Shown: positions 22,661 through 58,799, numbered from the stretch's first letter. The stretch is DNA of 64,000 nucleotides from Opisthocomus hoazin (GCF_030867145.1 NC_134414.1:77986504-78050503), one strand, 5' to 3'. The notes: generated from the sequence alone by a model not told the origin. Numbers and translations: made by a program.

Positions 22661-25600
22661 CTGGGCTTCTCAGAAAACGTTTGTTCTTTCGCAGTGACGC
22701 GCCGGCGCGCAGTCAGGCTGCAGCTAAGCAGCAGCCCGTAGCTGGCCGATGCGGTGGGAGGCACCCATGGCAATGTGGCTTCACTGGACTGGGGAAAAGA
22801 AAAGAGGCCCCTGGTGTGTGCAGCTCCTGTGTGTGGGGACTGAACTCCCGCCCAGCAAGCGGGCAGTCCCGCAGGAGGCCACCAGGAACCCGCAGGGGCT
22901 GGCAGGCAGGGGCAGCCCCTTGCCCCCAGCTCTCCCGCCCAGTGGGGTGCCTGCGAGGCAGGGAGAACAAGCCCGGTGTTGCAAAGTCTTTCCTGCTGCC
23001 AGGCCTACGTTTTCTTCCTCTTTAGTTTATTTAATGGTGCCTACTCCACCTCCTTCCGCTGTTTAGTGCCGGCTTTTCTCCGAAGTGGTCGTCGCATCGC
23101 CACGTCTCCATTAGTTAGGGAGAGCGAAGGCCACATTTACTCTGCTCCTCTGGCAGGAGCCTGGCTGTGCTGGGTGCTTTTCCACTCGCTGCAGAGTGGC
23201 TGTCTCTGCCAGCAGGCTGGCTCTGAGGTGAATACACAGGTCTGGTCCACCCAGCCTGCCATGGCAGTGAGTGCCGAACGGTAACGAGGAAGTTTCTTGC
23301 TCTGTCACGCTGCAGCCTCAGCATTTGCCTCTTGCGCACCCCTCAGCCTCCTCCAGCCTGCTGCTGCCAGTGTCTTTCCAGGCTCCTCTCCCTCCCACTG
23401 AGGGGATTTCTTTAATATTCTCCCACTGGGAAGATACTAGTTTTCATGTTTTGCCGTACAGTATTTTTGTGTTGTGTAGCTTTCCCTTTGTTACGTTTAT
23501 CCCCTGGTACCTCCCCGACTTCAGAAGAGCATGGAGGAGCAGAAGCTGTTCAGCCTCTATGGCACGGGGGCTGGAGCCTCCGGTGGCGTTAGGCGTTGCC
23601 ACAGGCAGTGCGCTGCCTTTTAGTTGTCCTCAGCTCTGATAGCACATGGGAACAGACCTGTTGGAAAATCAGTGAGAAACACACTGAGAGCAGTTTACCG
23701 AGCAGCGGTCGCCTTGCTAAACGGCGTGCAGGCGCTGAGAGCAAGCGCTGCTCTCTGGGCAGGCAGCTGCCCCCCTTCTCCTGGCACCGGTGAGCCGCAG
23801 AGATGAATCTCGCAGCCACGAAGGAGTGGGGCTTGGCCAGCCGTACGGGCAGAGGGACCACCAGGCACTAGATGCCCACACACCATCAGCCTAGAAGCTA
23901 ACTAGGCTTGGGTACCTACTGTAGGCTGGGCTTAACCTGTGCTATCAAGATCTCCACTGGCTAAACAAGGGCTTTGGAAAGTAGCTGAGACTTTAGTAGC
24001 TGAGAGTTTAGTCCTTCAGCTGCATCTTGTCCTTATCCTTGTCCAAGGGCTGGAGACAACTGGGTGCGGCAAGAGAGGCTTCTTTTGGTGCGGGCCCAGT
24101 GCCCTCACTCTGAGGAGGGCAGGTTGTGGTGGAGCTGGCTGCTGCGCACCACCGTAGGCACCGACAGTGCGGTCACAGGGCTGCCGAACTGGGAACCCTC
24201 ACCTTGGTAACCGAGGCAGGAACTGCGCTCGTCCGGGGCTGGCGTTCGCTGTGGTGTGATTCAAACACCCTATCTAGTATAGGGTTCATATTTATCGTTG
24301 TGTTCTACGTCAGTCATCGTTCTCTGTAAATATCCAGCTATCTACCCGACAGAGTACAGCTGCTCCGGCCCCCTAGGCACATACAAATAGAACTGTGTGA
24401 AGTGTTAGTTACACCAAATCTATACCTGTTAAAAAACCCCACAAACACAGGAATGCTTCTTTACCTGGTGGATCAGAACAGCTCCATCTATCAGTTAAAT
24501 CCATGTCTGCTCTCCCCTTTTCCATGCCTCTTGGTCTGGTTTTCACGTGCCAGAAAAAGGAGCTGTTTTGATGCTATTGGCTTCAGTCACTTTGACATAT
24601 ATAGCTTTTGGCACAATGGTGTCACATCCTTTGATGTCTTTCTTTCATCTCTGTAAGATGCTTTTCCTCCTTCTTTAATGTGGCTACAGCATGTCCATTA
24701 AAATATTCTGAGGAACATTCAAGTAACTCTGTGTTTTCTCTTACCCCTAGCCCTCTGGATTTTAGCATTGCGTGACAGGCTTTGTTAAAGCCGATATTGC
24801 ATGGCCCAGAAAATCGCTAGCTGAACCGAGAGCCGAGGGGACAGAAATCCCAGTGGGAAGGGCGGTGTTGTCCCATCACCACGGGGCAGCTGGCACACGG
24901 CCGTGGTCACCGTTGCTGTGCTTGGAGATGCCACAGAGGCTGGCAAGCCCGACGACCACCCCGCTTGCCCGGAGTGCGAGGCCTCGTGGGGCGCAGAGCC
25001 TGCCGGGCTCCCCTTCCCTGGCTCCACGCGGGGTGGCACAGCAGGGACGGTGCCATCTCCAGCAGAAACAGAAGCGTTCGCAGCTTTCTGCTCCTTGCCC
25101 ACATGCTTCACCTACCAAAAAGCCCCCTCCCCGAAGCATCAGGCAGTACCTGGCGTGGGCTGGGCTGGTCCTTCAGCCCCACCACACGAGGATGCGAGGA
25201 ACGGGACGGCTCTCGGGGAGCGTTTGAATGTACGCCCCGAGTCTGCAGCCGGGGCGAAGGGCTTCAGCGCCCGCTTCGCACAGGCACAGGAGCCGGCCGG
25301 CGGCGAAGCGGGTGGCACTGCTGCCCCAAGCTGCCTGCGCTGGGCGAGACGCCCGAGGGCCAGGGTGTCCAAACGTCCGCTGCAGTGCAAAAGGAGGGTA
25401 AAGCTGGTGGGGCTCCAGGTGCTGCGTGGAGTGAGGGTTTCCAGGGAAAGGGCCCTGCTCCCCCAAAGCAAGTGATTAAAGTCTTGCTGCTTTCCTTTTC
25501 CTCTCATCCCCTGCTATTATTTTACTTAAAACAGTTTTCACAGTAGAAAGTTCTGCTCTGGAAACTTCAGGCAGCTGAATCTGGACGAGGGAAAGGGCAA

Positions 25601-27287
25601 AGCAGCCTCTGTGTGTGCGCACAGACCCCTCACCTACAGCCGAGGGCTGGGGCCAGCTCCACTGCGCAGCTCTTCTGCAGAAACAACCCTGCATTCAATT
25701 CTTTTTTTTCTCAGGCATCTGCTTTACAGTTGTATTCCTGCTGAATATTTATTAACCTACAAGCAAAGAGGGCTCTGCTTTATATTAAGCAACAAACTGA
25801 TCATTTTCCTTTCCCCTACCAAAGCAGCAGTGCTTTCTCTGAGCTGGTCCGTGTGTGGCTGATTTGGAAGACCCATTTGCTGCTGTTTGGCTGCTGATGA
25901 CGAGGATGAGAGAGGGTTTCACCAGCCAGACCTCGTCCAGGCCGTCCAACCAGCTAATGCAGTCAGGCTGACTGACGGAGAGCTGCTCTTCATCCAGAAG
26001 ATCTGCGAGATGACAGCATTTGTACTTGGCTTGAGTCCCCCGGCTCCTCCATTGTTTCCATCCTAGAACAGACAGAAATAATCAAACCCCTGTTTACAGA
26101 ATTTCACATTCATAAAAACCCTTTGTGTATTCCCGAGAGCGAAATGAATTATGCACTAAATGGATCTGGCAACGCACAGGCAGCTAAAGCACAAGATTTC
26201 AGCTGTGGCAGCTTTCCCGAGGGAAGCCATCCGTCCGGGAATGCCCCTCTCCCCCCAGCCCCATCCACAGCCTGGAGCCCGGGGAGGATGTTGCCTGCAG
26301 AGCCCTTGAAGGTGGGGAAGCCCCGCTCCCTTCCACTGCCCCTTGGGTGGAAGGGGAGGGAAACACATGCAAGTCCTGGGTCTAAAAATGGTCAGGCCTT
26401 CTGTTCCGGACGTTCAGATTTTGCCACCTTTCCAGCTCACAAATCAAGGGCCAAGATTTGCCGCTGCCAACTGCCCGCGCAGCTTCACCCTGGAAGATAA
26501 AATTCTGCCGTTCTGCGTTTGCAGTCCTCCCTGCTCCCCACCCTAAGAGCAGAGTGAGGAGGGAAGATTTGCATTATTTAAGCAAAACTGTTTTCTGCAA
26601 CCTCCAGCGCAGGACAGCAGGGTGCCCTCAGCTTCAAGGACGAAGGTACTGACCTTGCTGCAACTGGGCAACTGAAGAACAGCAACACGGAAAACGGGGA
26701 AAGCACGACCGTATTCCGCAGTGATGGGCAGTCTGATGAACAGCAATTAATTTCTCAGCTTTTTGTCAGTTTTGACATGTAACTTCTGACAGTTTTCTGA
26801 ACCCCCTCCCCCCCAACACTGTTCTTATATCAGCATTTTCCCCCTTCCCCCTGGGAGCTACGCCACAGCAGTCACCACAGCCGAGCAGCCCCTCGCGGTG
26901 GGCAGCACAGCAAGGCCACCGACCGCCCTTCCAGGGAAGCAGACAGAGAAGACAAAAGGATTTTTTCTGTCCCAGCTTGCCTCTGGGGCTGGTGAATCAA
27001 ATTGACCGCGCTGCAAAGATCTGCTCTTTTGAGGAGAACCTATTGCCAGTTCCTCGCTGAAGTGCAAAGGCTTTACTTGCAGAACGGTGCAGGTGATTCA
27101 TCCAACAAGCTCGACTGGGATTCCCGCTATTTTAAAGGCTCCCAGCTCTCAGGTAGATGGACAGAGGAGCTGCCCCAAGCAGAACACTTTCAGTGCAGGG
27201 TTTCAGGGCTGACTGCTTTGGGAGGGTTTCACCTGCTGTTACCTAACTACAAGCGCTGGCAGCTGGAGAAGGATGAGCCTGAGGAGG

Positions 27288-27675
27288 AAGGTGAGAGAAC
27301 TGGGGTTGTTCAGTCTGGAGGAGGCTGAGGGGAGACCTTATTGCTCTCTACAACTACCTGAAAGGAGGTTGTAGTGAGGCAGGTGTTGGTCACTTCTCCC
27401 AAGTAACTAGCAATAGGATGAGAGGCCATGGCCTCAAGTTGCATCAGGGGAGGTTTAGATTGGACATTAGGAAAACTTTCTTTACTGAAAGAGTGGTCAG
27501 GCATTGGAACAGGCTGCCCAGGGAGGTGGTGGAGTCACCATCCCTGGAGGTGTTCAAAAAACGTGTAGACGTGGCACTTCAGGACATGGTTAACAGGCAT
27601 GGTGGTGATGGGTTGATGGTTGGACTTGATGATCTTAGAGGTCTTTTCCAACCTTAATAATTCTATGCTTCTATG
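27288..27675 (+). mobile_element. CR1 LINE 3' fragment
   Basis: A 5'-truncated CR1 in + orientation. It starts in the sequence for ELGLFSLEE, continues through [39 protein letters not shown] and the 3'UTR (GGACTTGATGATCTTAGAGG, TTTTCCAACC), and ends in a degenerate octamer tail (ATTCTATGCTTCTATG). It has lost the reverse-transcriptase part. Confidence 0.92.
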
Positions 27676-29831
27676 AAAGAGCCACCCAGCACCTTGGGGC
27701 AGGCAGCGGTAGTTTGAGGGCAGGGGCAACAGCCGCGTCCTGGGCAAGGGAGAAGCCCCAAGGGGCTCAGCTTGCCATTGCCAGGGAAGAGAGGCTGTTG
27801 CAGGAGAGACACCGGGACCTGGAGCCTGGCTGCTGGAGGCTCTTGCCTTGCAGACCCTGTGAAGAAACTGCCGAAACAGCCCATTTTCACCAGCCCCAGC
27901 CCCACAGCACGAGGCCCAGGGGCAGCAGGCACATCACCCTTGTTTCTGCACCTCCAGCTTCCCTGACTGCAGCCGCTCCAGGCCGTCCGCTGTCCCCTCG
28001 GCAGAAACCAAGAGCACGAAAGTGAGAGAAGGGGCTAAACCCATCCTCTGAAGGTGGCAACAGCAGCAGCGGGTGGTCCCAGGAACGGAGTCCCAGATCC
28101 AGCAAACCCTCCTTATGGTGGAAACGCCAAGAAGGCTTCTCTTCTCCAAAAGCAAAGCCAGCAAGCAGACTGGCTTGGATGAGAAGGTCAAAGTGCTCAC
28201 CCACAAAGCTGCAGGTTGGGAGCAGGATTGCCACTGCAGGCTGAGGATTGCCGACTGGAACGAGGGCTGGCGCCGGAGCGATGCTCGCCAGGGCTGGCTG
28301 CAGGGCGTGCGGGATACCCACCTGGGGAGTGTAGTTCAGGAATATGAGACCCACCCCAGAGAGACGTGAAAGAAACTGGGCAAAGAGCAACCCTGGTCAG
28401 ATCATCATAAAGAAGCGTGTGTTGTGTTTTGGAAAGAAAGCAGCAGTGTCAGTGAGGCCAGAATGTCACCTGCTTTATTTTGGGTGCCTTGCTACAAAAT
28501 TCATAGGCTTCTTCACGAACAGATGACACCTGATTAAAAAAATTAATTTAAAAAAATCATCATACATAGCATAACGCAGATTATTATTTAGAAAAGCGTG
28601 CTTTCACCTAGGAAACATGCCAGTGCTGAGTTTCTCATTTATTAAAATCAATTACATTAGAAAATAATAAAACACCCTTAACCGTTTCATATTAGCTCAC
28701 CTGATCTTTACTCCTTGCTGCTCAAACACCGAGTGCTCGCAATGGGAAAGACCTAAATCAAACGTAGCAGCATAATGTACGGCTGCTCAAAAACCAGAAC
28801 AGAAACGTTCACCTAGTTGCCATGTTACTTGTGAGCACCGCTGCTTGCACCGCTGTACTGCACGGGTCTGAAAGCAAAAGGATGCAGTAGGAAGACAGAT
28901 CTATGGGATTTTCTCCGTACACGAACCTACTGGCACAGTAGAAACATTTCGGTGACACTGAGAAGAAAGGCTTCACGCCAGCTTTGCGTGCGACAACAGT
29001 TCAGTCGCAAATCTTTGCACTGCTGCAGTTTTTACCTTCACTTGGCGTTGCTCAGTATGGGTGGTTTCATTTTTAGGTGTCAAAACTATGCACAAACCTA
29101 CCCAGGAATATAATGCAGCAGTTCCTAATGCCGTTTTATTATCCTAAATTAGAATAACGATTCCCGCTCTCTATTTGTACCTCTGATGTCCTCATTTCTT
29201 AGAAATTTCGCCACACAGAAATCCCGAGGCGGGATGCATACTGACCACCAGACACCCATAAACATAAACATACGAGGTAGACTTCAATTATTTATCAGGA
29301 CCACTCTCTGGATGTATCCTACAAATACTGCAGAACGGAACAAAACCACACTTGCGTATTGCAAAGTGGCACATGCGCAACAGAAACCACCTTCCCACCG
29401 TCCCTCGCCTTCCCAAGACCCTTTACAAACCTCCTTTCAACTGAAAAAATAAAACCAAACCACACCTCCACGTCCTTCATCCTCCCTCGTCTCTTGCTCA
29501 GTTGAAATCCATTTTCCAGCTGCCTCCCTTCCACCTCATCACTCTGCTCTGCCAGCCCATCCCCTCCCTCCTCGCCCCACAGCCGACGCCAGCGACTTCT
29601 CCAGCCAGGCCCAGCTTCCGCCCAGGACCCGTCCCGTCAACTGGCTATTGCAAAATGTTTCACGCAGGCTTCGGAGAAATAGGAAGCTGCATCCAAGTAA
29701 AAGCAGGAATACATTTCTCAGAGACTGATTGTGGCTTTCAGAGATCACAAGGCTTTTCTGCTTGCAGTCTTAGGGCTGTGAAATTCCCCCCTTCCATTCA
29801 AGGAGAAAGTGGGATCCCATACAAACACATG

Positions 29832-29850
29832 CCCCCCCCCCCCCCCCCCC
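29832..29850. repeat. 19-C homopolymer
   Basis: An uninterrupted run of 19 C on the + strand (G on the - strand), prone to sequencing and assembly length error. It could form a G-rich structure on the opposite strand. Confidence 0.9.
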
Positions 29851-32829
29851 TTTCTGCTCCTTGGAGAGCAAAGCTCGCAGGAGGCACAATCTGTGGATAT
29901 GCCAGGTTTTCCCGCTCCACGCGGATTCTGCGACAGCGGCTTGCGGAAGGCTGGGCAGTGCCTGGTCCGCCTGGCCCGCAGTGCCCGCTTCAGGCTTGGC
30001 CGCGCCGCCACTTACCAGAAACTCCAGGAAAGACGCAGTGGAAGCTCCTGGGACCACGGGAGGAGGGAGATTCCCACGTTCAGCGCCAAGGTGGTGCACG
30101 GGGCCGCGGTGCCAGCGGCAGGAGAGCCCTCCGACTGCCCCTCCCTTGGAGACCTAGCAACAGCAAAGCTAGGGAGACAGAAACCGTACAGCTGCGCAGC
30201 ATACAGCCAGAGTCACCTAGCAAATAACTTTTATGAGTAATTCCTTAGAGAAATCCAGCAGCCAGACGCCCTTTTCAATTTTGTTAATGAAAAACAGTAA
30301 AAATCAACAGCTGAAGACATCTTTAGATCAAGCACTGGAGAAAAACACAGGCCATTACTTCACGGGTTTTCCAGATGAATTGATCTGGGTTAAGAAGTGA
30401 CCTGTCCAGAGGCAAACGCCACTATCAACTCTATTTCCAAAGCAGCATCCCTCCTACGATGTGGTATAAAAGTGGATTTCTTAAGAGAACTGAAGTCCCT
30501 GACGGTCTTACGAGTTCGGTGACAACCACTTCAATCACTTCAACAATTCTCAAAGTTGTGCACAACCACGAACGGGGACTGTAGGTAACTTAGCGCCAAC
30601 CCTTGTGATTCTAAGGCTAAGAGAATAAACAGATAATAAACTAACCTCTTGTTAGGAAAGGCTTGATTTTGCATAGCTGAACTTGGAAGAAGGTCCTGCT
30701 CCATCTCACATGCTGAAAACGCTGGAGGTTTTTTTGCATAGTAAGGCAGGCATAGCTCAAACATTCAGCCCGACTGAAGTACCTTCATCCTGAAACTTCC
30801 TGAGACAACGAGGAACTTTGAATCTCCTGGTGAGATTCAACGTTTACCTGCCTGCCACGAGCCCCAACAGCGCCAGGGAAGCACCTCAAAGCTGATGCTG
30901 TGGGGGTTTCCTCCTGCTGAACATCAGCAGTGTGGAAACCCCCGCGTCCTGCTCCCTGCACCGGGGAGAGGAAACCCGGGCAAGCAGGCGAGCAGCCCAC
31001 GCCACGGCTACCCGCAGGCTCAGCCCGCCGGGCACGACGCGGGGTACCGGGCTCCGGCGGCCAACACCGCTGTTGGGTGGGAGGCACGGATCGACTGCGG
31101 TGACGCAGAGCTGCTCGGAGCGCCAGACTCATGGCCAGCCCCTTCCAGCGCCGGCCGTCCTCAAAGCCCCAGGTAAGCCCGGTCCGTTCGCAGAAGGCTG
31201 TCCCTTGGTTAACTGAGCTGTGCTGACTCATGAGGGCTGTTCCTGAAATCTTTTTAGCAACAAACAGACGCCTTCCTCTTTTAAAAGGTGATGCTCTGCT
31301 CATGCAGAGTCACATGCCAACTTACCTTCAGAGCTAAACAAAACTACTCCTAACAAAATCTGAAAAAATGACGTATTTGTCCAGTACCCAAGATGATTCT
31401 TTTCAGCGTAATCTTGCATTACTGTAATTTGAGGCACACGACACTACAAAAATACAGTTAAAAGCCTGACATCCCCTTTGCGCCAAGGTCAGAAGCACGC
31501 TGGCAGTCTATCGGGGTACAGAAGGCAATGCTCAAGGAGCCGTTTGTCACTTGTCAAGTGAGACAATGCCGAGATGCCCAAAATATTTTCTTGTTAACGT
31601 ATTAAGGACGCCCCGAGGAGAGAGCACCAGCATCCTGGCATCAAACTGCCACCTTGGAAGTGGAGTCTTCTGGCTCACTCGAGAGAGGTATCCAAGTGAC
31701 ACATAAGTACACCTAAGTTTCCAAGGCAAGTCTTACAGACCTAAAATTTGCTTCACGCTGGTGAAAGACTAAGAGAGGGTGAGAGACATTCTCGGTGTGC
31801 CTGGAGCCCACAAAAAAATACATTAGAATGGCATTTTCGCCACTTTGACAAACCTTTCAAGCAACAGAAGACTGACTGGGACTTCCGCAGGGCAGGAGAG
31901 CAGCCTACAACTATAAGACTTCAAGATTTATTTATTTTAAACCTTATAAACTGCTGCTGCTGGACAATTAGCACATTTATAACACCACTAAGGAGATAAG
32001 GTTTCAACACAGTGGCATTTAGGGGAGGCAGTATATATTTAAATGGGAAATCTGTCAAACAAAGTACTTAGATCTTACCTGAAAATGGTTCCTTGAAAAA
32101 CAACTTATGCTTTTAAAGGCCAATACAATTCGGTACTATTTTAATCTTAATGCTAAAGGAAGACAGAAAAAGCATATTTACAATATCAACACTTCATTCA
32201 GCGAACTTCGTATTGCTATCCAATTACGCGGTCTGCCCAGCTTTTGGACCTATATAAAAAAACCCAACATGAGTCTTGTACGCTTGCCAGCTGGGCGTAA
32301 CCACCCCCTGTCGCTACATCAGCACGAACCGAGTTACAGGTACACGGCTGAACAGCATGAAGACTACTGACGCCGCAGCACGCACCGCACAGCAGCGGCA
32401 CGGTGTGGTTCTAGCACGGTGTGGTTCGCACTGGTATCGAAACACCTCAAGGCACTCGGCAAATCTTGTTCTCGCCACCTACAGCAAGAGATGCCCCAAA
32501 CCTGAAGCCGTCGGCAAGCACCGCTGCCAGCCACCCTGCTGAGAGGTGGGGCATCTGCTGCGTCCCTCTCCAAGGAGGTGCAGCGAGGCGGACCTTCCAG
32601 AAGGCATGCCCCAAGGGCCACCTCGAGACCCAAGACCAGCAGACAGCCAGCACCGCTCCCGCCCCAGCAAGTTTCAGTCCCCGCATCAGCTGGGACCGGA
32701 GAGCGGAACATCGCTGGCCCCCGCATCACTACAGTTCAACTTCTGGAGAGTTTTATGTACCTGTAACCCTCAAATTGTGCTGTATTACAATGTTTTCCAA
32801 TCAAATAATTTAATACCCAATTCATCAAA

Positions 32830-34391
32830 GTAAGGAAGTCACTTGTTTTCTTTCTCACTGAACTGTGGTGAAAAGAAGGTCACTGTTTTATTCAGCATCA
32901 GTTACATAACAGTTGTCTGTTGCTAGTACTAGAAAGAATTTATTAAAATAGTCCTGAAAGACATCTTTTCTTCCTCCAATGATTTCAAAACTATGCCTTT
33001 CAATGCCAATTCCACACAGTCGTGGGTTTGATCGGTAGTAGTTGGTTAGAGCAATTGTCAAGGCACAAGCTCAGCTCTGCACATCCGCTGCAGCTTGCAT
33101 TGTAAGAGATATGCCAGTTACGTCTTCGCTTAAAAATGCATAATCCCTTTGTCATATATTGCAACAGGAGAAATTAACATTAAACACAGACTACGAAAGG
33201 TAAAGGATTTATTTCTGATACGATCTGTAGAGTTAAATTAAAAACCTACTGAATACTTTATGTAGTAGATGAACATAACCTTAGTACTTACTTTCTAACA
33301 GTTTATTTAATGGTTGGAAGTGTACAACATGAAGTAGGTCTTGCGCTTAATATTGTTCAATTTTGCTTATTGTTAGATGAGATTAAAATACAGTAGCCAT
33401 CCCTTTAGATTATGTTGCAACACTGATCATGTGCCTTGATAAGTAGGAACAGCAATTTATTAAATAAATGGTGATGACATAACATGTAGGGAAGACTTTG
33501 GATTGTCTATTTAAAATGTCAACATAATAGGCAATTAAGAATAAAACTTCATTTTAAGTGCACTTCCACATGCTTTGTTTATAATAAAGCAAAAACTTCC
33601 TATCTTTTTTCCCAAACACTTCACTCCCTACTCTAAAGCTGTTCAGTTGAAAATGCACTTTCCCCAGTAAACTTCTTTTTAAAAAATGTAACTAAAATTT
33701 CTACCCTTCCATATGCTAAGAAATGTTTCCTAATTTAAAACACAATTTATTACAAGACATGTGAAGACAACATATAGTGAAATGAATTTTAATTGTTGTG
33801 CTGTGACTAAAGTAAAGTTCTCAAGGCTGCAATTTAACATTCCAAGTTCTCCCTTCCATCTTTATTGATTCTTAAGGTTTTGCACAGAAACTCTTTGGGG
33901 GCTAGAACAGCAGTAATTGCATCACACTGTTTTCCAAGACTTCAAGTTTCAAAAGCAAACTCTTCAAAAAGTACAGTTCTTGATTTGATTAGATACAGGG
34001 ACAAAAATATAGCACATACTTGAAGGTTACATGGTCTACAAATGATGGCAATATTTTCCTTGGGAGAGTACAGTTTGTTTTCTTGTAAATACTCAAAAAG
34101 GCTCAACTTCAAGCAGTAATAAACACAAGCAAAAGTGATTTAACCCTTAAAATAAATATTCAGGAAAACCTCTCTGTACATACAAGTGAAAGAATATGTA
34201 ACACTTTCACGCTAAAAGAAAAAATAAAGATTTTGTTCATATAAGCAGCTGAAATCTGCTGTTCCAGCCCAATGTCCCCAGTAAAGAAGGGAGGCACAAA
34301 CACAGGTGACTACTGTAGCTCACTATCTTATGGCCTTTTTGGACAGGGACATCCATCACCGTCATTTTTTTAATCCCTTTTGTCATATTTA
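32830..34391 (-). other. UBE3A: Probable UBE3A 3' untranslated region
   Basis: AT-rich, CpG-poor sequence follows the UBE3A stop and changes to GC-rich sequence below about 32,750, a plausible 3'UTR extent. On the - strand AATAAA hexamers lie at plus-strand 34388-34393 (overlapping the stop), 33861-33866, 33456-33461, 33302-33307, 33208-33213 and 32887-32892, so several cleavage sites are possible. Which are used cannot be told from sequence. Confidence 0.4.

Positions 34392-34393
<2 letters not shown>
34388..34393 (-). promoter_or_regulatory. AATAAA hexamer overlapping UBE3A stop codon
   Basis: The - strand reads CTGTAATAAATATGACA: the TAA stop shares its last two bases with a canonical AATAAA. 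It is a potential poly(A) signal that would leave almost no 3'UTR. Use depends on downstream GU-rich elements that I cannot evaluate. Confidence 0.35.
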
Positions 34394-56835
<22,442 letters not shown>

Positions 56836-57984
56836 CTGTAGCAAACATTCAAACAGTAAGTACAAGGATTAGTAGTGCTTTCATATACAAAGCTCATTCA
56901 AAAGCATCAGCAAGGCAGAGATTAGTCAGGCACTGAAACACAAGATTTCTGTGTCAGAGATGACACATCAGGAGATTTTTTTTAAATGCAGGATTCTCAT
57001 CTTGACAAATGCAAATATATTTAACACAATTTAATTTGTGGGTCCTATGTAAGTGAAAGGCAAATCCTGTTTATGCAGTTTTCAGCTTTATATTCTAGTG
57101 TTACAGTGGACACAGTCTTGTTCAGTTCTGAACAATCTCAATTGTCACTGAAAGAAAGAGCAATTTAGATGCAAAGCAAGGCTGCAATTGAAACAGAACT
57201 GGATCTCACACAGGTGATTGAGTCTGATGTATAGTACCGAGGTACGGTTGCCACTGACAGAGGGAAGAAGCATGAAATACAAACGATTCAGGCATTAATT
57301 TAGTAACACTATCAATACTACACCAATAGGATATAAACCCTTTAAAAAAAATCTAAATCATTTTTGAATAAGATTCCAGATGACTAAGTTATCAGATATT
57401 TAGTCTTCTTAAATCCATACGAAGAATATTCCTCGGTTCATTAAACTGCTGACAAAACCACGATGAAAGATGAGCTCAAGGCTGAATATCTCTCTCCTCA
57501 GCTTAATAACATATATGGTTGCCTAAAAAAACTATTTTGCCAAATAGTCCCCTTTCTCCTGCAATTTTGAAGAATTACAACTGTCTCTCTATACAAGTCA
57601 ATGTGCTCAGTACTATATAGACACACACAAGAAAATATAACTGGCAATTAAAAATAGTCACAGGCTTTTACAGAAACATGCAAATGATAAAGAAATCGCC
57701 GGAAAGATGCATGTAACTGAGACAGAAGCCGCATGCAGCACCAAGAGCACCATATCTGACCACATTTTGGAAAGAAACCCCCAAACCTTCATTTCATTTA
57801 AGAAAAGGAGTTATCAACAAAAAATACAAACCATGAAACATTTCAAACGTTTTGGTTAGGTGTAACATGCAGGCTTTTAATCAAACTTCAGTGATATAGT
57901 ACTACAGAGATTAGAACATGGGAAGCAAGATTTTAACTAGAAATTGTGATATTAACTTAAAGTTGCCTTTTGCAATGTTGATGC

Positions 57985-58135
57985 ACAGAATCACAGAATT
58001 ATTTCGGTTGGAGGAGACCGTCAAGATCATTGAGTCCAACCATTAACCTAACACTGAATTCCATCACTAAACCATGTCCCTAAGCTCCGCATCTATGTGT
58101 CTTTTAAATACCTCCATAGAACAAGTACTCGAGAA
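57985..58135 (-). mobile_element. CR1 3'-end fragment, minus orientation
   Basis: AGAATCACAGAATTATTTCGG, GGTTGGAGGAGACCGTCAAG and TCATTGAGTCCAACCATTAA, followed by CACTAAACCATGTCCCTAAG, are the reverse complement of a CR1 3' end and terminal ORF2 region. It has the same orientation as UBE3A. Confidence 0.85.
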
Positions 58136-58285
58136 CTGAAGTACTAGACCCACTGGTACTACTTAGCACTTGCTGCACCTAACTGTTAATACCAGCTGGT
58201 TAAGTATCAGTTTCAACGCAGGTGCTTCAGAAGGGGAAATGTCCCCAAGTTCCGAAAGTAACTACTGAGGTGTATCTTATTCAGT

Positions 58286-58313
58286 AATAACAACTTTGCA
58301 ATAACAACTTTGC
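58286..58313. repeat. 14-bp tandem duplication
   Basis: Two adjacent identical copies of AATAACAACTTTGC. A minor slippage or duplication event. Confidence 0.8.
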
Positions 58314-58799
58314 TCCAGAAAACTATTCTTACAAAGAAAACCATTACCTCAGTATCTACCTGACCTTCCAAATGCCCCAGTGTGTTCCAAGACGAAAAAG
58401 CTGAAAAGTTTCCCTGGCACCTTGACCCAGAGGTGGAAGACCATAAAAAAAAATAAAGCAGCCCTAGCAATATCGTCAAACCCACTACTATATGAACAAG
58501 GAATTATATTCTTGTATTCTGATCCTAGGAAAGAATTCTAGTCTCTCAAATTTTTGTATGTAGACTTAGGAAAATTTGCCTCTCTCCATGTATGCTTTTT
58601 TACCTTTTCTTTCACACTTTAGCTTTTAGTACAGAGGCTTTAAAAAAACAGCAGGGTTTTAGTACAGCTTAGACCACCACATGGTTTCACAGACATCTAT
58701 TTCTGAATGCCAAGATTTCATACGCTAATCATTCTTTACTTCCAATCATTCCAGACATTCAGATTTAGAATATGAAATACCATCATTTGTAAGCAGGTA

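Larger units (their letters stand above)
22661..32829. other. GC-rich intergenic interval between convergent CNGA3 and UBE3A
   Basis: About 10 kb with markedly higher GC and CpG than either side. CpG-dense patches lie near 22690-22960, 24780-25460, 26200-26360, 29880-30130, 30940-31160 and 32280-32710. Many open frames exist on both strands, but none resembles a known protein and none forms a convincing spliced series. They are expected from GC-rich sequence with few stop codons. The interval holds one CR1 copy (27288-27675) and a C homopolymer (29832-29850). An unannotated non-coding RNA cannot be excluded. Confidence 0.6.

Noticed and set aside
22681-23066. Open frames just downstream of the CNGA3 3'UTR
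   Set aside because: Composition-driven, overlapping on both strands, with no recognisable domain; CNGA3 is complete without them.
24903-25546. Overlapping 190- and 193-codon frames in different phases
   Set aside because: Long frames in several phases at once are expected in GC-rich sequence; no motif, splice series or homology is visible.
29502-30227. 241-codon open frame on the + strand in the GC-rich intergenic interval
   Set aside because: It crosses the C homopolymer, has low-complexity Pro/Arg composition, resembles no known protein, and overlaps equally long frames on both strands.
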